DNA of 64,000 nucleotides from Elmis aenea (GCA_947652605.1 OX393579.1:41546970-41610969), one strand, 5' to 3'; positions 12,492 to 24,301 are shown, counted from the stretch's first letter. The notes: generated from the sequence alone by a model not told the origin. Translations and numbers: made by a program.

Positions 12492-13087
12492 CTCCCTCTG
12501 TCCGAAAATAAGAGTCCCATTTGAAAAAGTTGGTTGTTTTATTTACTAGGAGTAGAAAAATATAAAAAACGGATCGTACAGTCCTGACTTAAATGTTTTA
12601 CATTTGGAATTTTTTGCATCCATATAATCTTTGCAGCATCAGCATGCACAAAATACAATTGATGAGTTCATTCAAAGTGTTTAAAAAGTATTTGAGGATT
12701 ATGAATATACCAAATTGGACAATATTTTTCTAACGTTGCAAAGTTGTATGGATTGTGTTGTACGGGAAAATGGGGCGAATAGTTATAAAATACCTCATTT
12801 AAAAAAGGAAAAACTAAGAAGAGAATCCAAACTGCCAATATCTTTAAAATGTTCACACGAACCAATGACAATATTCCTTCAACATGATTAATTTAAGTAA
12901 TTTTGTAAATAATGGTGTTTTGTTTTTTTGCAATGGTCAGTATTTAGTTTTTTTATTTCGTTTTTAATGTCCTTCAATCCTTAGCATTGATCCTTAGTCT
13001 CGAAAAACACCGTTAAATTAAAATGGGAATCTTATTTTCTTACAAATTTTTGTGTGAAATGGGACTCTTATTTTCGGACGGAGGGAG
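12492..13087 (+). mobile_element. Mariner-like element with Stowaway-type ends (CTCCCTCYGTCC)
   Basis: A 596-bp element flanked by TA on both sides (12490-12491 and 13088-13089). The inverted ends, CTCCCTCTGTCCGAAAATAA and its partner with one change, extend about 30 bp. CTCCCTCCGTCC with a TA target is the signature of plant Stowaway MITEs and their parent DD39D mariners (established knowledge). Inside lies a transposase C-terminus of the same type (12580-12891), so this is an internally deleted mariner rather than a chance resemblance of ends. The 5' two thirds of the transposase are gone. Confidence 0.8.
12580..12891 (+). pseudogene. C-terminal remnant of a plant-type (DD39D-like) mariner transposase
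   Basis: One frame spells SPDLNVLHLEFFASI, then after a stop SLQHQHAQNTIDEFIQSV, and after a second stop KLDNIFLTLQSCM, then NSYKIPHLKKEKLRRE near the end before the natural stop at 12889. This order (SPDxNxLDLxFF, SLQ, TxDEL, LxNxFLTLQxCM, YKIPHxxKxxLxRxxxLP) is the C-terminus of mariner transposases known from plants. The catalytic third Asp of the family motif (DLGFF) is His here, read as LHLEFF. Both internal stops are TAA where the family commonly has Gln, so C-to-T changes can explain them. No full-length copy is in the window. Confidence 0.75.
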
Positions 13088-13183
13088 TATTATTTAAAGC
13101 ATTTGCTTTTTCAACAACCATAGTGTTTTACAAAATAAATTAAAACAATTGGGTACAAAATAGTAGTTTCACTAAAATGTATA

Positions 13184-15005
13184 CAGGGTGAGTCACGACG
13201 GACGCGTCGGAGTTTTATGGCGAAACAGTTTGTATTTTCCAATTTCTGTCGCTGTTAGATTATGTAAGTCAATAAGGGCTACATTTTAAAAATATTTTCA
13301 AACATACAGGGTGCTCCAAAAAAGAGTGGCATATCAAAGTTATACTTTTTCTTATGGAACACCCTGTATATTTTTACATTTTTGGATTCCTCTTTAAATT
13401 TAATTCAAAAAACGTAAAAGGTTATATGGGTCTAAAGTCAACCGTTCTCGTGAAAATTGCATTTTCATGAAAATACAGTATTTTCAAAAATTTTCCACAT
13501 TTGAAAACTTTGACAAGTCTGAAGAAATTCGCTTGGAGATAAGATTGACAATAGATTATGTAACACTTTGCACCACCTACATTTTTAAAATATTATACAG
13601 GGCGTTTTTTATGCTTGGTCAAAGTTGTGAAACTTTAAACATCGATAACTCATTTTTTTTAAATACAACACCCTATATTTTTTTACACCGTCTTATAGAA
13701 AATTTAATTCTCTTTTGAAAACATTAAGGCTGTTTTTCACCTAAAATTTATATTTTCCGAGATATCGCGATTTTATTGTTAATTATGAGGGCAAAGTAAT
13801 ATTTTCAAGTAAGCCATGAAGGTAGACAGCGGTAATTTGAAACAATTGAAAGAAAAAACAAGAAACTTATAATTTTGTCGTTTGCCTACACATTTTTGAC
13901 ATTTTTTTATAAGAAAGTTGTAGATTTACCATTTTTACGTTTAAATATAGGTTTCTCATCAGGGCCACAATATTTTTCATATAATTGAGTTTGATCGTTT
14001 GACAAGTCCTAAAAACCGATTGATAATGTATTAGGTACGAGAACGGAACGCTGATTTAAAAAAAAAGTAATACTGACTTGTCTAATTTTACATTTAAAAA
14101 AAAAAACATGGTTGGTACTGTTTTTGGTAGAGTGTCGTAGTGTCGTATCGCAAACAGACAAAAAATGGTTTATAGGATTTAGTAATTATCTTATAACTCT
14201 GATCCAATAAATAAATGCATAAATAATTTTAAAAAATCTCTATTTAAACGTAAGTATGGTAAAACTACAACTTTCCTATAAAAATATGTCAAAAGTGTGT
14301 AGTCAAACGATAAACGTATAATTGTCTTGTTTTTTCTTTCAATTGTTTCAAATTACCGCTGTCTACCTTCATAGCCTACTTGAAAATATTACGTTGCCCT
14401 AATAATTAACAATAAAATCGCGATATCTCGGAAAATATAAATTTTAGGTGAAAAACAGCCTTAATGTTTTCGAAAGAGAATTAAATTTTCTATAAGACGG
14501 TGTAAAAAAATATAGGGTGTTGTATTTAAAAAAAAATGAGTTATCGATGTTTAAAGTTTCACAACTTTGACCAACGTAAAAAAACGCCCTGTATAATATT
14601 TTAAAAATGCAGGTGGTGCAAAGTGTTACATAATCTATTGTCAATCTTATCTCCAAGCGAATTTCTTCAGACTTGTCAAAGTTTTCAAATGTGGAAAATT
14701 TTTGAAAATACTGTATTTTCATGAAAATGCAATTTTCACGAGAACGGTTGACTTAAGACCCATATAACCTTTTACATTTTTTGAAGTAAATTAAAAGAGG
14801 AATCCAAAAATGTAAAAATATACAGGGTGTTCCATAAGAAAAAGTATAACTTTGATATGGCACTCTTTTTTGGAACACCCTGTACATTGGAAAATATTTT
14901 TAAAATGTAGCCCTTATTGACTTACATAATCTAACACCGACAGAAATTGGAAAATATAAACCGTTTCGCCATAAAACTCCGACGCGTCCGTCGTGACTCA
15001 CCCTG
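13184..15005. mobile_element. Foldback element with ~765-bp arms and TA duplication
   Basis: It starts TA-CAGGGTGAGTCACGACGG and ends with the exact reverse complement at 15005 followed by TA. The left arm runs to about 13957 and the right arm from about 14246; the 290-bp loop is homologous to the loop of the 7305 element (ATTGAGTTTGATCGTTT, TATTAGGTACG, GTTTATAGGATTTAGTA). Internal CACCCTGTA-type motifs divide the arms into short units at about 13305, 13360, 13595 and 13668, mirrored on the right. No coding sequence. Open frames within the arms are mirror images of one another and not genes. Confidence 0.85.
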
Positions 15006-15007
15006 TA

Positions 15008-15361
15008 TAATAATAATTCAAAAAATTTGAGACAATCACTCCTAATATGTTGCGTAATGTAAGACGTTCACTTGAAAAGATGATCACATTGTATTCAAGA
15101 GGATGGTCGTCATGTTGAACATTTATTGTAATCGGCTGTTAAATTTTGTTTTTGAATTATTATTACATACATTTTAGTTATCACTAGAAATATTTTTATA
15201 AATGTTCAATTAAAGTTACTACGGTCCCAATTTGAAATATTTTCTGTGTATTTATATTTTACTTAACACACCATAAACACTTACTTACATTAAACATTGT
15301 GCACACTGTATAAAACACAATGTTTGCAAAATACGTGGAACCAGAATTTAAGCAAAGACAT
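15008..15361. other. No recognisable gene
   Basis: AT-rich spacer between two foldback copies; no structure recognised. Confidence 0.4.
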
Positions 15362-15417
15362 TTTGGTAGAACCGAGTGTCGTATTATAAACATACAAAAT
15401 AGTTATTTATGTATCAA

Positions 15418-15492
15418 GGCCAAAAAGTGTAACTTTTTCGGCCGCGTCTGGTTTGCAGCAAACAGACAAGGCCGAAAAAGTACGTTTTGGCC
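15418..15492. other. Hairpin: GGCCAAAA ... TTTTGGCC
   Basis: Outer arms GGCCAAAAAGTGTAAC / GTACGTTTTGGCC, a second stem CTTTTTCGGCC / GGCCGAAAAAG, and an inner stem GTCTGGTTTGC / GCAAACAGAC. Confidence 0.75.
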
Positions 15493-15609
15493 GAGGTGCA
15501 TATTACATTTTTTGTGCGATCGAATTAAAAACAATTTAAATTTTTAGTAATTTTCAAAATTATAGGTTAGAAACTACGCGACACTCTGTCACTGACAGAC
15601 GACGGCGTA

Positions 15610-15737
15610 TGTACTGCATTACCGGCCCTCTCCTTAGCAACGACCGTAAAAGTTACTTTTTCGGCCGTTGCTAAGGGTAACGGCCTGAAAAGTAACTTTT
15701 ACGGCCGTTGCTAAGGATAGGGCCGGTAATGCAGTAC
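15610..15737. other. Long hairpin of about 50-bp arms
   Basis: GTACTGCATTACCGGCCCT and CCTTAGCAACG return as the reverse complement at the right side with few changes. The inner part carries AGTTACTTTTTCGGCCG, related to the stem of the hairpin at 15418. Confidence 0.8.
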
Positions 15738-16601
15738 TTTATGGTTGCTAACGCGTCCGTCAAACAGCTGTTTCTAGTACGATCGCACAAAAAAATTGTT
15801 TATAGGATTTAGTAATCATCTTATCATACTGGTCCATTAAATAAATGCATAAATAATTTTAAGAAATGTCGACTTAAACGTGAGATTGCTCTTCATTTTA
15901 AAAAAATGTCAAAAATGCGTAGGCAAAAGATAAAACTAAACCTTTCTTATTCTTTCTTTCAATTGTTTCAAATTACCGCTGTCTCCCTTCATAGCCTACT
16001 CGAAAATATTACTTTGCCCTAATAATTAACAATAAAATCGCGATATCTCGGAAAATATCAATTTTAGGTATAAAACAGTATTAATGTTTTCGAAAGAGAA
16101 ATACATTTTCTATAAGACGGTGTAAAAAAATATAGGGTGTTGTATTTAAAAAAAAATGAGTTTCACAAGTTTGACCAAGCGTAAAAAACGCCCTGTATAA
16201 TATTGGTGGTGCAAAGTGTTACTTAATCTATTGTCAATCGTATCTCCAAGCGAATTTCTTCAGACTTCTTAAAGTTTTTAAATGTTGAAAATTTTTGAAA
16301 ATACTGTATTTTCATGAAAATGCAATTTTCACGAGAACGGTTGACTTTAGACCCATATGACCTTATACATCTTTTGAATTAAATTTAAAGAGGAATCTAA
16401 AAATGTAGAAATATACAGGGTGTTTCATAAGAAAAAGTATAACTTTGATATGCCACTCTTTTTTGGAGCACCCTGTATGTTTAAAAATATTTTTAAAATG
16501 TAGCCCTTATTGACATACATAATGACAACAGCGATAGAAAATGAAAAATATATACCGTTTCGCCATAAAACTCCGACGCGTCCGTCGTGACTTACCCTGT
16601 A

Positions 16602-18165
16602 TATAAGCAAAAAGCGAAATAAAATGTTGATAAACACAATTTTTAAACTACAATAATAAAGGAAAAATTCTTGGACCATTTAAAACAAAAAAAAAATAAT
16701 AACTGAAAACACTTTTAATAAATATAATTAAACTATGTTTTCATTAAATTATATTAAAGGTACATAGATATTCTCAATTTGTAAGGCATAACCATTGTTT
16801 TTGCATTTCGGGTTTAAACTGTTTCGTTTAATTGTTTTATTAATTAAATTACATCAGGAAGAAGCTTACTAAAATAAAAACATTACTTTCTTCATACTAC
16901 GTATGGCGAAAGTAATTAAGTTTTGACAAATACATTTAATGAGTGTCATAATTTTATAATCCAATTAATTAAATGTAAAAGTCAATTATTTTTGCCGTTT
17001 TTTTAAATCATTGTTTTATTTCATTTTTGCAAATAACTCAAATACTGCAAATTTTTAATTATGTTGGTCTTCTTGCATATAAGCAATATATGAAAATTTT
17101 ATCGTTACAGAATATTTTATTAAACGATTTTGTTGTTTGTTCCTAATTTCTTGATCAATTATTAAAAACAGTTTTTTAACTTTATAAAAGTGTTATTTAA
17201 GGTTGCAAACCTTTGAAAACTTTGGATGTCATTTATCACAATTTATGGTAGAGACAGAGAGCTCGCAGTCGGTGTGCAGCTCAGTATTTTGGCTTCCGGG
17301 ATGAAATCACGCCGTTGGTGGTATATTAAACAAGCTATTCAGTAATTTTGCGGAACACATCGGCTTTAAGAAGTTTCTCGTTTCGTTTTCTTCACACGGA
17401 ACTAAAGTAAATTTGATAACTTGGAAAACTTTCGAAAATCATCAAAACGTAATCAATTAATATCAGTTTAGAAATTCGTAATGCCTTAATCGCTTCATAA
17501 TAACAGTTGAAGTTGCTAGGTGCGTTTGGACAAATATTAACTGAAATAAATTTTATCATTTTTTAAATTCATATACCTGCGTTAATTCCAGTTCGTTTTA
17601 TTTTTTGAAAGATGGTCTTAAAAATCATTACCTACTAGACACAACAAAAATGAATTACAATCTAGGATTAAGCAGCACAAATCATGAGAAGTTGAAATGA
17701 CTCAGGCGATGCATAACATAGTTCAATGTAGTTTTACTTTATCGACAAACAAAACTTAAATTATGGCATTAAAGCGAGGATTTGGTTTCAAGCAAAATAG
17801 TAGGTACGACACAATCAGACATTCGAATACAAATGTCCCTTTATTTACAGACCTATAACTCACAAACAGCGCTGATTCCAATATGTGTGTTGTTTTACGT
17901 ATTTATATCCACAGGTATAGAGCAATTATTACACAGTAAGAAATAAATAAAAAAATTAGAAAATAACATAAAACAACGTTTGAGGGTCCAACCACCTTAT
18001 GAAGCCATAATTAAAAACAATAAAAATATGAGTAATAAGTACTTAACCCCAAAAAGTGCAACCAATGTACAAAATAGGATGGTCAGTCACAATATATTAC
18101 TTTCTGATCTTTGATTAACATATTTCATGTAATTTATATCCATTTATTTTTCGATGATTCGGTGA
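16602..18165. other. No recognisable gene; one dispersed repeat at 17968-18090
   Basis: AT-rich sequence with no domain in any open frame. 17968-18090 is the second copy of the repeat at 4555-4690. Confidence 0.45.
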
Positions 18166-18256
18166 ATTGCTTGTTCGGTGAATTGCTTGTTCGGTGAATT
18201 GATTTTCGGTGAATTGCTTTCGGTGAATTGCTTTCGGTGAATTGGTTTTCGGTGAA
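18166..18256 (+). repeat. Minisatellite, unit GGTGAATTGCTTTTC-like
   Basis: Seven imperfect head-to-tail units of 13-17 bp built on TTCGGTGAATTG, differing in the length of the TT/TG spacer. Confidence 0.85.
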
Positions 18257-18299
18257 TCTTCCGGATACCATGTAATAGGTTGCCCATTGGTGGGTTCCT

Positions 18300-18720
18300 T
18301 TTAGTTGCTCAACTGCTTGTTAATTATTAGCTACTGGAGTTTCAACCGTGTAAAGTAAGTACAATATGGGGCCTGGCGCACTTCCTTGCGGCACTCCGGC
18401 ATTGATCGGCAGTAGTAGTGAGTATTCTTCTTGGAATCTGACTCGGAAATGTCGGATGTAGATGATATTTCGTAATGTTTGTCTGATTTTATACAGCAAG
18501 CCTGTATGCCACACCTTATCGAACGCTTGTCCGATATCAAAAAATGCCCTGGCGCAATAATTTTTGTCTTCCAGGGTGTGCTCAGGTGTGTTTCTTTCAG
18601 TGTGGGTTCGAGCTTTTCAGAAGCAGTTTTTCAAAAATATTACTGCGGAACGGGGCTAATCGGTCTATATGATTTTACTTCCTTAGGTGGTTTGCCAGGT
18701 TCCAAAATCATAATAATGTC
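18300..18720 (-). pseudogene. Jockey-type non-LTR retrotransposon, RT fragment
   Basis: On the minus strand the frames give LEPGKPPKEVKSYRPISPVP, then a deleted and frameshifted stretch, then FFDIGQAFDKVWHTGLLYKI, an RxFxVRFQEEYS segment and INAGVPQGSAPGPILYLLYT. These are the RT core motifs of the jockey clade (PGK-P-SYRPISLLP; FLDxxxAFDKVWHxGLLYKL; GVPQGSxLGPxLYxxYT). The catalytic AFADDT motif is not visible further downstream. Compared with the family, roughly 60 residues are missing between the first two blocks. It is a short dead fragment with no ends recognised. Confidence 0.8.
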
Positions 18721-18739
18721 AGCAACTTTTCATTGAACC

Positions 18740-19617
18740 AAATATCATGATGGTATTGAAAAGCTGTGTAATGTATTTTTATTTTGTGAAATAATCTGCT
18801 GTCTTCTGTTTATCACTCCTTGTCCAGCTTTTCTTAAAAGGAGAGATGTTTTTTTGTGGTCGTTTTATGTTTTAGTTCCTATTCACAACGAATAGTAAAC
18901 AATTAAACAGCAAAATAAGTATATTTTTATTACATAAAGGGTGTGTGTTTAACGTGAAAAACTTTTGGTTATTTGTTAAAAATCTTTTTTTTTTAAAGTT
19001 ATATCATTAGGCCTAACCATCATAAAAACTTTATGATGTGGCAAAAAATCTTGATAATAACTTAATGTAAATAAGTTTTATAAAAAAACACAATTTAGAG
19101 CCTTCTCTTCATCCGTAAGTTCCTTGCTTATTTAAAAAATGCATTAATAGATAAAAAAATAACTAACAGGTTATTATTTTTACAACAGATTCTTTATGAA
19201 AAAAGGAGTAACTGTTTATTCAAATTATTTATATTATTACAAAAAAGCCGAGAAAGTCAAATAATTAAAGCATTTTTCTTTAATAATATATTGATATATT
19301 CAAACCAGTCATGCATTATACATTTAAATTTTTTTGTTCGGGGCCTCACTAAAGTATGTATTTTATTAAAGAAAAGACGCAGTCGACCCTTTGTATAAAT
19401 CAATACATCTCGACACAAAGTAAAAAAAAGGAAAGGAAAAAAAAGGGCCTGTTTGTGTAACCTAGTCTAATCTACTTATTTACCAAGGTCAAAAACAAAA
19501 TGAAAGGGTTCTCGTTATTTCAAAGCATTACTTTTGAGAGCATTTCGTTTTTTTCAAATTGGATTTCCACCGCAAAAGGATCTAAATTTAACAGCTTACA
19601 CCTAGTTTACGGAAATA
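18740..19617. other. No recognisable gene
   Basis: AT-rich, no element ends or domains. Confidence 0.45.
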
Positions 19618-19907
19618 CAGGGTGATTCAGTTTTACTGTCAAACCCCTGTAGCTTAGTTAAGTCAGTAGAAAACACCAATAATTCTTATATTAAATTGCA
19701 AGAATTTTTCTACAATTTTTTTTTTTTTACGATGAGTTATATCAGACCGCCGATAGTCAACTTTCTTTGAAAATTTTCTCGTAATACTTTAAAGATAGTT
19801 CACCTATAGAGAATTTTCTGCGGTTTACAAAAATTTAAGAATTATAGAAAGATTTGTCTTCGAATAAGAAACTTATAGGGCTACGAATATCAAACCGAAT
19901 TACCCGG
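19618..19907. mobile_element. Short element with CAGGGTG left end
   Basis: It starts TA-CAGGGTGATTCAG, preceded by TA, and ends in a degenerate ACCCGG-TGTA at about 19907. Not obviously a foldback. It fits the CACCCTGTA class by its left end only. Confidence 0.4.
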
Positions 19908-20463
19908 TGTATGGGCTTAAATAAGATATTAATAATATATTAACTGCTTTTAAACTGTTGAAATGCTTTTTGATAGGTTTTAATAGAACTTGTTGCTTAA
20001 AACACAAAATTTTGGAAAATTGTTAAATTTTGTGTTAGCAGGACATTCTTATTAAATTTAATAACGAAAACTTTGTAAGCAGCGCAATAAAGCAATTTCA
20101 CATTTTAGTTCAGTAATCTTAATCCAATAGGTACTTATAATGTCACAATACAAAACTGTTATTAAATACCAATTAATAAGACGTTTTAAATTAAAATGCA
20201 TGAACGTACATAGTTCGATACCTATTTTATAACGATTTGTGTTGGTAGGCCGATTACGATGCTCTTAGAATGCCTTAGGGAAACATTATGGAAACTCTAA
20301 AATTTACATATATTTTCAAGTATAATTTTAACTTAAGCAAAACAGCGTTGCGCAGTTGCAACTAAAATATTATTTCAAGGACTGAAAATACAAGTAGGTA
20401 CTATAAAATTTTGGGTTAAACAAAAAGTATAAATTTATAATAACCATGCAAATTATGATGTCA

Positions 20464-20870
20464 AATAGTTATTTATGTACCAAGGCAGTAAACATCGACT
20501 TTTTATCACAAGTGTGGATATGATTTGCCGAGACGAAGTCGAGGCAAATAACCACGCGAGTGATAAAAAGGAACTTTACTGCCGATGCGCATATCAATTT
20601 TTTTCTGCAATCGTCAAAGAAATAGCGAAAAATCAAACAAGTACCTACCTAAAGTTTTACGTCATCTGTCAGATTCTCATTCTCCTGTCAAATATGTATC
20701 TTGGAACAAAAGCACGCCCATTATACAAAATTCAGCCAATGAGCTTAGCGCATTTAACTTTTTTACTTTCTAAAAGTCTTTTTTATTGCCTAAGCAGTAA
20801 ATATGATTATGACAGCCGCTTTTGGGTACTTATTGAGCTAGTTTAGTGACGATTGCAGAAAAAAACATGT
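20464..20870. mobile_element. Hairpin-bearing element, inverted copy of 45126-45518
   Basis: From AATAGTTATTTATGTACC through a 100-bp hairpin (20484-20583) to GACGATTGCAGAAAAAAA the sequence is the reverse complement of 45126-45518. Both copies contain AGGCAGTAAA/TTTACTGCC blocks and the sequence CTGACAG...TTGACAG. Open frames of 123 and 62 residues here cover the hairpin and are not supported as genes. Confidence 0.65.
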
Positions 20871-20884
20871 TATTAAAGTTAAGT

Positions 20885-21519
20885 ATTTTTAATAAATTAT
20901 ATTTCTCCTTATATTTACCATAAAATCTGGCGTATAATACTTGCATGCTTAATTTAGACCAACATTTTCTGGTAATATGGATATTTGTTTTGACCATTTA
21001 GTGTTATGAACCTTTGTAAAAAAAACTGAAAATATAATAACAATCAGAAATAGGTGCGCAATTAATAAAAACAAGTACATTTAATTTTGCTCCATTTTCA
21101 CACTTAAATTTAACAAAAAATGTCTTTTTGTCGGAGTCGCAGTCGAACTATTAAAATTATCAGGAGTCGGAGTCGAATTTTTTTACCGACTCCGCAGCAC
21201 TGGTTTTGTATTCGTGCGCTGTCTGTAAACCTTATCCAGTCAAGTATTTTTTGCAGATAAAAATTGGTCGTTTACAGAAAAAACAAGTTTATGTTACTTT
21301 AATCGTTCCCGTTTCCAATTAAAAAAAAAACTATTGACATCGTTATTTTAATTGTGTGTCAAATTTTTTATGCTGTTTTCATCCTCAAAAAAAAGTAAAT
21401 CCAAAAAGAGTCGGGAGTCGGTAGTTTTTCCGACTCCCGACTCAGACTCCCAACTCCTCAAAAAAACTCCGACTCTTTGACTCCCGACTTCCGACTCCGA
21501 ATCCGACCTCCCATCCCTG
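20885..21519 (+). mobile_element. GGAGTC hAT-like element, left-truncated
   Basis: 20885-21120 matches 43230-43450 and 21203-21410 matches 43860-43886 joined to 45105-45645. The right end is a GGAGTC array ending CCATCCCTG at 21519, as at the end of the 42749 element. A related right terminus (ending GCAGCACTG at 21202) sits inside, as in 6215-6284. The copy lacks both nested insertions present in the 42749 element. Confidence 0.65.
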
Positions 21520-21558
21520 GTTTTTAGGACTATTTTAGTAAAAATGATAGCATTTATA

Positions 21559-22568
21559 CAGGGTTCTCGTTTTTCGAAGCCACTATGGGGATCTCGTAAA
21601 CGGTAAGAGTTACGACTTCGATTAAATTAGGGCAAAGTTGTATATTCAGGTGCTTAATAATTTGACGCAAAGAGAACTTATCTAGATTTTTAAGTTTTTG
21701 AGATATAGGGGAAAAAGTAAAAAATTGGATTTTTGTTTTTTGCCCGTAACTTTTTCATTTGACGTCGAATTTCATTTCTGTGAAATTTTTTTTAGGGCCA
21801 CTTATTAGAATAAATACAAACGGACGCCATATCTGTAGTGTGATTAATGCAGAGAGCTGAATGGAATACAAATGGCCCTTAACGCTTGAATATTTAATTT
21901 CGCAAGGAATCAATATACCCAAATATATTTTCCATGCGATAATTCGCTTTTTTTAAACCATCATCAGGTAAATTTTTTGTTATGGACGCTATAACCTTTT
22001 TTCATTTTGTGATAAATCTTCAATAAATCCCTTTAATAGTAATTTCACGCGGTTTACTTTCGTGCTTCCAAGGAAAAAGGGACAAAAACAATTATTTACA
22101 ATGCCGATTAGGAATTTTTCAAAATAAAATATTTGTTTTTACCATTTTTAACAACAATTGTTTCAAAAAAGTGCTACATTGTCCAAATTAGAATAAAATG
22201 CTCTACAAATTGGTATTAAAATCAGATATAGCATCCATAAGAAAAAATTTACCTGATTATATTTTATAAAAAGCGAAACGTCGCAAGGGAAAATATAATT
22301 AGGGATTTAAATTTCTTGCAAAAAGTGGCCGTGAAAAAGTTTTTACAGAAATGAAAGTCGACATGAAATGAAAAAGTTACGGGCACAAAAACAAAATTCT
22401 ACTTTTTTACTTTTTCCCTATATCTCAAAAACTAAAATAGCTAGATAAGTTCTGTTTGCGTTAAATTATTAAGCACCTGAATATACAACTTTGCCCTAAT
22501 TTAACCGAAGTCGTAACTCTTACCGTTTACGAGATTCCCATAGTGGCCCTCGAAAAACGAGAACCCTG
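21559..22568. mobile_element. Foldback element, TA duplication
   Basis: It begins TA-CAGGGTTCTCGTTTTTCGA and ends in the reverse complement with TA. Arms of roughly 330-430 bp include AAACGGTAAGAGTTACGACTT and AGGGCAAAGTTGTATATTCA mirrored on the right. Some arm bases are unequal because of indels. A loose 250-bp centre has no coding sequence. A solo arm of the same family lies at 34262-34330. Confidence 0.8.
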
Positions 22569-22570
22569 TA

Positions 22571-23637
22571 TATCGGTTAAGAGAAAAGTAATTCTTTGTA
22601 TAGTTAAAAAAAAATAGTTATAATTATGTAATTAATGATATTACAGGCAACTTTTGTGCTAATACTGTTTTACCATAAATTTGCAGAAGCAACACCCTTC
22701 ATACAAAAAAACAAATTGGTTTGCATTAATTTGTTACCGCACGTTAAAAGCTAATATCAATAATACCTAAATCTCGATCATACTAATAAAAGCACGTTTT
22801 GTGGAAGTTTTGGTTTGGTTTAATGCTTCGATTTCGGTAAACTCGCTCCAATATTGTAAGCTACTTCAATTCGCTTATCAGATATAGTATCCAATAAGCA
22901 GCTTTTATTGCACACTTTTATTACCAATTATGTGGGAACTCATTTTTTTTTGTTCGAAGTTCTTTCTTTCAGGCAATTCCCTCTGTGATTTCAGATATTG
23001 CTCTGGTTTTATTAGTTTAAACATAATTATGTCATAATCTATCGTTTAATAAAATGGTTTAAAACCAATTACAATTTTCTATCAACAATAAGAGCGCAGT
23101 ATCAAATCAATTTTTATTTTTCACTTTTATTTTACAATCTAACAGAACTAGTACGACAGGCTATTTAGCCAATAATGTAAGCAATATTATTACTTTAAAT
23201 TTACTAAGAAACCTTGCTTCTGTTAATTTAATTGTTATTTATGTAGTCCTTGTTTTTAGGCCCGAGGGCAAAACCTCTAATATTTTTCTTAGCAGTCTAA
23301 AACATGACGTATTATTTTATCTGCTGACATTTTTGAAGCACTCGTTGTGACAACAGCTCAAGTCCAATGCAAACATTCCCCGCACGTACACAAGAAATTT
23401 GGATAAATTGGAATTTGGTTCTAAAATTCTTGCTCAAATATTTATTTTTCAATTATATTTTAGTACATTTTTATGTGTGCATTATATATGTACCGAAAAT
23501 TATACATACTACGTCAAGAGAGACGCAATTGATAAAGCAACTTAACCACTTAATAAATTGTGTACTTATTTAATTTGGCTGCTGTTAATTTTTATTAAAA
23601 GATTTAATGATTAAATTAGCGTTGTACAAATAAATAT
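22571..23637. other. No recognisable gene
   Basis: AT-rich; open frame at 23367-23573 has no recognisable domain. Confidence 0.45.
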
Positions 23638-23638
23638 A

Positions 23639-23910
23639 CAGGGTGTTTCTCAAATATTGCAAAAAAAATTAGGAGGTTATTTCTTATCGAAAATTAAGGG
23701 GAAGCTTTTATATAACTTTTGTCCCTTAGACGTATTCTTTCGGAGTTACAACCCCCTAAAGAGGTAAAATTAGGTTTTTATTTTATTTCTCAAATTTGAA
23801 TACATGTAGGAGAATGATATTTGGTAGATGTTTTATACTTATTAAAAGTAATACTTTCAATCATCTCCCACATTCACAGGAGGCTGAAAAGTGAGACCCC
23901 TGTCTTGAAA
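23639..23910. mobile_element. CACCCTGTA-class element, left part only
   Basis: TATA-CAGGGTGTTTCTC opens a sequence of the usual style. No matching right end or inverted arm is visible before 24290, so the right boundary given is nominal. Confidence 0.35.
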
Positions 23911-24301
23911 GGTTGAAATTTTGCCATATAAAAATGTTATTTCATAGTCTGATTTATTTAGAAACTTATTCTTTAACTTATCCTGCAAAACTTACTTTGT
24001 TTTTCTCTAAACAAAAATTCTACTTTTCCTTTACCTTTGGGTCCTTTCTGACGGGCTGCGCGTTCCCTTTTACTATTATTTTTAGGTGTTGGTTCTTCTT
24101 GGCGAGTCACTTGTTGGAAGCTGAATCTTTAACTACTCACGCTGTTGACAATTTTTAATGAAACAAGTTCGAGTACAACAAAGAAATTGCACTCCGTTCA
24201 ATTATTGTGACACTAACCAAAACAGTATGGTTTTGTATCGCTGTGAGGAAGTTGACAACGAATATAAATAAATAAACTCCGTTTCAAAATCTTTAGTGTT
24301 T

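Larger units (their letters stand above)
15403..15789. mobile_element. Hairpin-bearing insert of unassigned family
   Basis: The insert begins TTATTTATGTATCAAGG right after AAAATAG, a flank also found at 20464 and, inverted, at 45490-45515. A hairpin follows at 15418-15492, then GGTGCATATTACATTTTTTG and GCGATCG, which match GATGCGCATATCAATTTTTT and GCAATCG beyond the hairpin at 20484-20583. A second, longer hairpin occupies 15610-15737. No coding capacity. The superfamily is unknown to me. Confidence 0.6.
15362..16599. mobile_element. Partial third copy of the 13184 foldback family, interrupted
   Basis: 15362-15402 and 15790-16599 are the loop and right arm of the 13184 family, ending CGTCGTGACTTACCCTG followed by TA. 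The left arm is missing. The two pieces are separated by a 390-bp insert (15403-15789) placed exactly within the loop block that reads GACAAAAAATGG-TTTATAGGATTTAG in the 13184 copy. Confidence 0.75.

Noticed and set aside
12492..13087. Plant contamination as source of the Stowaway-type element
   Set aside because: The element sits between insect-style foldbacks in continuous sequence; kept only as a check for read support.
13467..14722. Two near-identical proteins on opposite strands
   Set aside because: They are mirror images created by the foldback arms, not duplicated genes.
20475..20846. 123-residue open frame
   Set aside because: Covers the hairpin element and is not conserved as protein in the copy at 45126.
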